DNA from: Nitrospirillum amazonense
GTDB lineage: Bacteria > Pseudomonadota > Alphaproteobacteria > Azospirillales > Azospirillaceae
DNA length: 64,000 bases
Direction: 5' to 3'
NCBI RefSeq assembly: GCF_007828035.1
Contig: NZ_VITV01000007.1
Span: 248,001-312,000 of the forward strand
Both the position numbers and the translations under genes were made by a program. The notes beneath the pieces are model-generated. The model made no database searches. It was not told where the DNA came from and was given only the letters and a program-made list of their open reading frames with translations. Shown here one piece after another: positions 60,215-64,000 of the stretch; position 1 is the stretch's first letter, and each line of letters begins with the position of its first letter.

Positions 60215-60935
60215 GCGCCAGCGCGACATGCGCGACTGGGTGCTGGCCACCACCGGCACGCCACCCCTGCCCAATGCCGGCCTGCACCGTGACAACACCC
60301 TGGGCGGCTTGGCGGCGGTCCTCGCCGCCGGCTTCCCCGTCACCCAACGCCTGGTGGGCGAGGCCTGCTTCACTGGCCTGGCCCAGGCCTACGTCCGCCA
60401 CGAACCGCCGCGCGAGGCGCCGTTGCTGCGGTACGGCACCGGCTTCCCCGCGTGGCTGACCGGGCAGGAGGTGGCGCGGCAGCTGCCCTACCTGGCCGAT
60501 GTCGCCCGGCTGGAGGCGGCATGGACCCATGCCTACCACGCGACGGAGGCAGCCCCCCTGGACGCGAGCGTCCTGGCCACCCTGGGCGACGCGGTGGAGG
60601 ATGCCGTCTGGCGCCTGCACCCCAGCCATCGCTTCGTCACCAGCCCCTGGCCGGTGGACCGCATCTGGCAAGCCAACCAGCCGGAGGCTGGCGACGCAAC
60701 GGTGGACCTGGACACCGACGGCGACACCCACCTGCTGGTGGTGCGACCGGCGGCCGAGGTGCTGCTGATCCGCCTCGGGCCCGGTGCCTTCGCCCTGTTG
60801 ATGGCCCTGGGCGCCGGTTTGCCCCTGGGCAGCGCCTGGGACAACGCGCTGGCCCTGGACGCGGGCTTCAATCTGGAACACGAATTAACCGGCCTGCTGG
60901 CGGCGCAGGTCTTCACCGGAGTGGAATTGCCATGA
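60198..60935 (+). CDS. bufC: BufC, DUF2063-containing partner of BufB
   Basis: 245 residues from ATG 60198 (GGAAAGGA site), overlapping bufB. N-terminal DUF2063 region (LLERQRDMRDWVLA, GLAAVLAAGFPVTQRLVGEACFTGLAQAYVRHEPPREAPLLRYGTGFPAWL) that binds the precursor leader/core in related systems, despite the database name DNA-binding. The C-terminal half is a beta-rich domain (WQANQPEAGDATVDLDTDGDTHLLVVRPAAEVLLIRLG). Works with BufB on BufA1. Its TGA overlaps the ATG of the doxX gene. Confidence 0.92.
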   Translation: MPTLLERQRDMRDWVLATTGTPPLPNAGLHRDNTLGGLAAVLAAGFPVTQRLVGEACFTGLAQAYVRHEPPREAPLLRYGTGFPAWLTGQEVARQLPYLADVARLEAAWTHAYHATEAAPLDASVLATLGDAVEDAVWRLHPSHRFVTSPWPVDRIWQANQPEAGDATVDLDTDGDTHLLVVRPAAEVLLIRLGPGAFALLMALGAGLPLGSAWDNALALDAGFNLEHELTGLLAAQVFTGVELP

Positions 60936-61426
60936 CCTTGCCCGTGACCACCCCCTCAAGCGACAAGCCCGCGCCCATCGCCCTGGCGCTGGCCCTTATC
61001 CACCGGCTGGAGCGGTTCCCCCGGGGGCTGGACGGCCTGCTGTGGCGCCTGGCGGCGGCCACTGTCTTCTGGCGGTCCGGCCAGACCAAGGTGACGGGCT
61101 TCCACATCAACGACACCACGTTCGACCTGTTCCGGGACGAGTACAAAGTGCCCCTGGTTCCGCCGGAGGTGGCGGCCGTGCTGGCCAGCATCACGGAAAA
61201 CCTGTGCGCCGTGCTGCTGGTCGTCGGCCTGGCGTCCCGCCTGTCGGCCGGCGCCCTGTTCGGCATGACCCTGGTGATCGAGATCTTCGTCTATCCCGAA
61301 AGCTGGCCCGACCATCTGCTGTGGTCGGCGGTGCTGGTCCCCATCATCCTGCGCGGCCCCGGCGTCCTGTCGCTGGACCATCTGGTCCGCCGGCGGCTGG
61401 ACCCGGTGGCGGGTCACAACTTGTAA
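60932..61426 (+). CDS. DoxX-family membrane protein of the buf operon
   Basis: 164 residues, ATGA overlap with bufC. Four TM helices; DoxX pattern: DGLLWRLAAATVFWRSGQTKVTGFH, VPPEVAAVLASITENLCAVLLVVGLASRLSAGALFGMTLVIEIFVYPESWPDHLLWSAVL. DoxX proteins are common in bufferin and other MNIO operons; they may supply redox equivalents or help maturation or export. Inner membrane. Last gene of the bufferin operon. Confidence 0.9.
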   Translation: MTLPVTTPSSDKPAPIALALALIHRLERFPRGLDGLLWRLAAATVFWRSGQTKVTGFHINDTTFDLFRDEYKVPLVPPEVAAVLASITENLCAVLLVVGLASRLSAGALFGMTLVIEIFVYPESWPDHLLWSAVLVPIILRGPGVLSLDHLVRRRLDPVAGHNL

Positions 61427-61500
61427 GATCATAACGGTTGGAACAAACCCGCCGCACGGACATTCTCAGGCCGGTCCCATCCTGCCTGAGGAGCGACACC

Positions 61501-62535
61501 ATGAGCATCCAGTACGGCACCAACATCATCACCTTCCAGCCCACCATCAACATGGCGGGCGACCTGCCCGGCCTGTTTTCCACCACGCTTTTCTTCCCCA
61601 ATCAGGCCAGCCACGGCGTGAATATCGACACCGGCTCGGTCGGCATCGTCGTGCCCATCGCCACGCTGCAGGACGGCGCGGGCAACTTCCAACCCTGGGC
61701 CCAGCCCACGGGGGAGACGCTGACCTTCACCTACGAGCCCAGCGGCAACACCCGCACGGGTCCCGTCGTGGTCGTCACCGGCCTGCAGGTGGGCGACGGC
61801 ACACCCCAGGGCACCGCCGTCTTGGGCCCAGTGCGCGTCATGGCCTGCACCAATGACGACACGGTCTATATGCTGGGCGTGGGCATCGGGCTGGAGGCCA
61901 AGGCCACGCTGACCCCATCCGGTAATGCCGCCACGGCGTTGGACAACCCCTTCCTGAACCTGCGCGACATGCTGGAGCCCGACCCCGCCGTGCTGCCGGC
62001 CTATGCCCTGACGGCGGCCTTGCAGGCGGACGGCCGGCACGGCCTGGTGACCCTGGGACAGACCATCGACAGCCTGCAGGGCTACCGCTTCCTGCCCCTG
62101 GTGGCCGATTCCAGCAGCCCCAGCGGCCTGCAACTGCCCTGGGTGCAACTGACGGTGACGCCGCAGGGCGGAACGCCCATCCAAACCCAGGCGCAGATGC
62201 TGATGGATGCGGGCATCACCAACATGTTCATCGGGGTCATACCCGAGCCCCAGCCCCCCATCCCTTGGCTGAACACCGCCGTCACCATTCAGGCGGAGGA
62301 TGAGGCCGGCGCCACCGCGCTGAACTACAGCTTCGTCAATACCCAGCCGGCCGATGGCCCGGGCCCCAACGTCAACTGCGACCCCAGCCAGACGGCGTCG
62401 CCCAGCCGCATCCTGAACGGTGGCCCCAGCCCCCAAGGCGGCAGCTTCCTCAACACCGGCGTCCACCTGCTGGCCGCCTATGATTATGTGGTCGACGCCG
62501 TCAACACCCGGCTGGGCCTGCGCCCGCGTTCGTGA
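61501..62535 (+). CDS. Pepsin-like (A1-type) aspartic protease homologue, bacterial, second motif altered
   Basis: 344 residues from ATG 61501 (GAGGAG site). Asp43 sits in HGVNIDTGSVGIVVP, the classical DTGS motif. A flap-like segment LTFTYEPSGNTRTGPVVVVTGLQVGD aligns by eye with the pepsin YGTG..G.L..DTV.VG block. Asp236 in MLMDAGITNMFIG stands where pepsin has DTGTS, 193 residues after the first Asp (183 in pepsin). The second motif is DAG, lacking Thr/Ser, so activity is uncertain. No signal peptide visible; Cys residues in CTNDD and NCDPSQ. It follows the bufferin operon by 75 bases on the same strand but need not belong to it. Homology call is mine and untested. Confidence 0.6.
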   Translation: MSIQYGTNIITFQPTINMAGDLPGLFSTTLFFPNQASHGVNIDTGSVGIVVPIATLQDGAGNFQPWAQPTGETLTFTYEPSGNTRTGPVVVVTGLQVGDGTPQGTAVLGPVRVMACTNDDTVYMLGVGIGLEAKATLTPSGNAATALDNPFLNLRDMLEPDPAVLPAYALTAALQADGRHGLVTLGQTIDSLQGYRFLPLVADSSSPSGLQLPWVQLTVTPQGGTPIQTQAQMLMDAGITNMFIGVIPEPQPPIPWLNTAVTIQAEDEAGATALNYSFVNTQPADGPGPNVNCDPSQTASPSRILNGGPSPQGGSFLNTGVHLLAAYDYVVDAVNTRLGLRPRS

Positions 62536-62564
62536 GCCCCGTGCGGCGACGTTTCCCCGCGACA

Positions 62565-62607
62565 GGCGGCGTCCGACATGGTTCAACAAGGCCGGACGCC
62601 GCCGTTT
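62565..62607 (+). terminator. Terminator-like hairpin after the pepsin-like gene
   Basis: GGCGGCGTCCG and CGGACGCCGCC are perfect 11-bp arms with a 17-base loop, followed by GTTTCT. About 30 bases after the stop. Confidence 0.7.
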
Positions 62608-62623
62608 CTAAGGAAACGCCCCT

Positions 62624-62657
62624 CATGGAAATGAACCCGCCATGGAAATGAACCAGG
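62624..62657 (+). repeat. 17-bp tandem duplication of the LysR start region
   Basis: CATGGAAATGAACC occurs at 62624-62637 and again at 62641-62654, offset by 17 bases. The first copy has the AAGGAAA ribosome site but leads to an 8-codon frame (MEMNPPWK, stop at 62649-62651); the second copy is the true LysR start with no ribosome site of its own. Confidence 0.85.
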
Positions 62658-63538
62658 TGCGCTATTTCGTGGCGCTGTGCGAAACCCTGAACTTCACCAA
62701 GGCGGCGGAGGCCTGCGGCGTGGCCCAGCCCTCGCTGACCAAGGCCATCCAGAAGCTGGAGGAGGAACTGGGCGGGCCGCTGTTCGTGCGCGAACGCACC
62801 CTGACCCATCTGTCCGACCTGGGCCGCCTGATGCGCCCGCACCTGGAGGCGGTGTTCCATGCCAGCGAGTCCGCCAAGCTGGAGGCGCGCAGCTTCAACA
62901 CGCTGGAAAAGGGCCGGGTGCGCCTGGGCGTCATGTGCACCATCGGCCCCACCCGCCTGGTGGGCTTCCTGAAGCGGTTCCGCGCCGCCCTGCCCTCGGT
63001 GGAGGTCGCCTTGCGCGACGCGCCGGGACGCGAGGTGCTGGCCCTGCTGATGGAGGGGGAACTGGACTGCGCCCTGCTGGGCCTGCCCGACCTGCCGGAA
63101 CGGGTGGAGGCGCGGCCCCTGTATCAGGAGCGTTACACCGTCGCCTTCGCCCCCGGCCACCGCTTCGAAGCCATGGACGTGGTGCCCCTGGCCGAACTGG
63201 ACCAGGAAGACTACCTGAACCGGGTGAACTGCGAATATCCGCAGCATTTCGACAGCCTGGGCATCCCCGACCCCGCCGACGTCCGCGTCTGTTATGAAAG
63301 CGAGCGGGAGGACTGGATTCAGGCCATGATCCTGGCCGGCCTGGGCTGCGCCGTGATGCCGGAATTCCTGCCCATGCTGCCCGGCATCGCCACTCGCCCC
63401 CTGATCGAGCCGGAACTGTCGCGCACCGTCAGCCTGGCCAGCGTCGCCGGCCGCCGCCACTCCCCCGCCCTGCGCGAGTTCATGGCCCTGGCCCGCCGTT
63501 ACGACTGGGGAGGAACGGCACAGACAGCCGCCGCCTAA
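62642..63538 (+). CDS. LysR-type transcriptional regulator
   Basis: 298 residues. N-terminal winged HTH: MNQVRYFVALCETLNFTKAAEACGVAQPSLTKAIQKLEEELGGPLFVRE (residues 3-51). C-terminal periplasmic-binding-type effector domain: VRLGVMCTIGPTRLVGFLKRFRAALPSVEV, ELDCALLGLPDLPERVEARPLYQERYTVAFAPGHRF, and AMILAGLGCAVMPEFLPML. The start is an ATG that follows a duplicated decoy start (see repeat 62624-62657), so its translation may depend on the short upstream frame. It lies same-strand before the partial exported gene. Target unknown. Confidence 0.94.
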   Translation: MEMNQVRYFVALCETLNFTKAAEACGVAQPSLTKAIQKLEEELGGPLFVRERTLTHLSDLGRLMRPHLEAVFHASESAKLEARSFNTLEKGRVRLGVMCTIGPTRLVGFLKRFRAALPSVEVALRDAPGREVLALLMEGELDCALLGLPDLPERVEARPLYQERYTVAFAPGHRFEAMDVVPLAELDQEDYLNRVNCEYPQHFDSLGIPDPADVRVCYESEREDWIQAMILAGLGCAVMPEFLPMLPGIATRPLIEPELSRTVSLASVAGRRHSPALREFMALARRYDWGGTAQTAAA

Positions 63539-63633
63539 ACCCCTTCCCGGCTTCAGCCAATCTGTATATTGTATCCAAAATCGGCCCCGCCAAAGAGGGC
63601 TGAAGGAACGGATTGGCAAGGGGCCCTGCGATC

Positions 63634-64000
63634 ATGAAGCGTGAGAACAAGCCGGCCGGGGCGCCGTGCCGCCGTGACGTCATGCTGGCCGCCGGTGGCG
63701 TGGCGGCCGGGGCGATGCTGGCGAGCCGCGCCCCGGCGATGGCCGGTGCGGCCAAGCCGGCCACGCATACCTTCGCCCTCACCTTCGACGGTCCCGGCCT
63801 GACCAGCCTGCGGGCATCCGGCGACGCCTTCGACACCGATTACCTGGAGCCTGGGCAGACGCTGGGCCACGTGGCCCTGGCCTATCGCCGCGATGGCGGC
63901 GCCCCCTGGCGCGCGATCGACACGGCCAGCCTGACACCCAGTCGCCTGGATCAGCCAAACGCCCAAAGCCGCATGGCCGAGTACGAGATCATTGATGAGT
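63634..64000 (+). CDS. Exported protein with Tat-like signal, 3' end outside window
   Basis: ATG 63634, open to the window edge (122 codons). The N-terminus CRRDVMLAAGGVAAGAMLASRAPAMAGA has twin Arg, a hydrophobic core and an AxA-type cleavage site: a Tat-type signal. The mature part starts THTFALTFDGPGLTSLRASG and is beta-rich (TLGHVALAYRRDGGAPWRAID). It may be the N-terminal domain of a large secreted polysaccharide-active enzyme, but I do not recognise the family from this portion. Confidence 0.75.
   Translation, partial: MKRENKPAGAPCRRDVMLAAGGVAAGAMLASRAPAMAGAAKPATHTFALTFDGPGLTSLRASGDAFDTDYLEPGQTLGHVALAYRRDGGAPWRAIDTASLTPSRLDQPNAQSRMAEYEIIDE

Overview
The window is about 64 kb of very GC-rich DNA (I estimate two thirds G+C by eye), densely coding on both strands, with no rRNA, tRNA, CRISPR array, insertion sequence or phage gene that I could find. 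The gene set points to a free-living or plant-associated alphaproteobacterium, most likely Rhodospirillales/Azospirillaceae (Azospirillum or Nitrospirillum type). It includes TonB receptor, MipA and OprB outer-membrane proteins, a PII/AmtB pair, many chemotaxis and two-component proteins, a malonate catabolic cluster with a TRAP transporter, a KirBac-like channel and a bufferin operon. The genus is an inference, not a measurement.

Layout. 1-7.9 kb: 3' part of a TonB receptor, a small exported protein, an S10 carboxypeptidase, a MipA/OmpV barrel and a KP-43-like subtilase. 8-12 kb: nitrogen block (amtB then glnK on the minus strand) and a BBP2-type barrel protein. 12-17.6 kb: signalling block of a PAS histidine kinase, a hybrid kinase, a receiver-only protein and a NarL-type regulator. 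17.8-20.2 kb: S9B dipeptidyl peptidase. 20.3-25.6 kb: bfd, tag, an L,D-transpeptidase-like protein, oprB and bfr. 25.7-28.8 kb: divergent potassium genes (kup and a Kir-type channel). 28.9-34.3 kb: a diguanylate cyclase, a PafA-like alkaline phosphatase and a two-gene ABC exporter. 34.4-36.4 kb: an MFS transporter, a regulatory region with an operator-like palindrome and a triple Pho-box-like repeat, and a DUF465 microprotein. 36.5-43.7 kb: malonate module (matB, matA, matR divergent from dctPQM). 43.8-53.5 kb: two chemoreceptors, a ribbon-helix-helix protein, a LuxR solo, rfbBDA for dTDP-rhamnose and an exported six-hairpin protein. 53.8-58.7 kb: small exported protein, EntS-like MFS, M28 peptidase, small membrane protein, amidase. 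58.9-64 kb: bufferin operon (bufA1-bufB-bufC-doxX), a pepsin-like protein, a LysR regulator and the start of an exported protein.

Genes that work together: AmtB with GlnK (ammonium uptake and its gating); TRAP uptake, MatB and MatA (malonate to malonyl-CoA to acetyl-CoA) under MatR; RfbB, RfbD and RfbA (three of the four dTDP-L-rhamnose steps); BufA1 peptide, BufB/BufC modification enzymes and a DoxX membrane protein (copper-type bufferin); Bfr and Bfd (iron storage and release).

The least explained items are: a family of four dispersed intergenic elements, about 85-95 bp, whose first hairpin keeps its loop and pairing while its stem sequence changes (2.5, 34.3, 46.8 and 59.3 kb); a bacterial pepsin-like protein next to the bufferin operon; a triple Pho-box array not obviously tied to a gene; an L,D-transpeptidase-like protein lacking the catalytic His; and a LuxR solo with a Trp-to-Phe change and a nearby lux-type palindrome.
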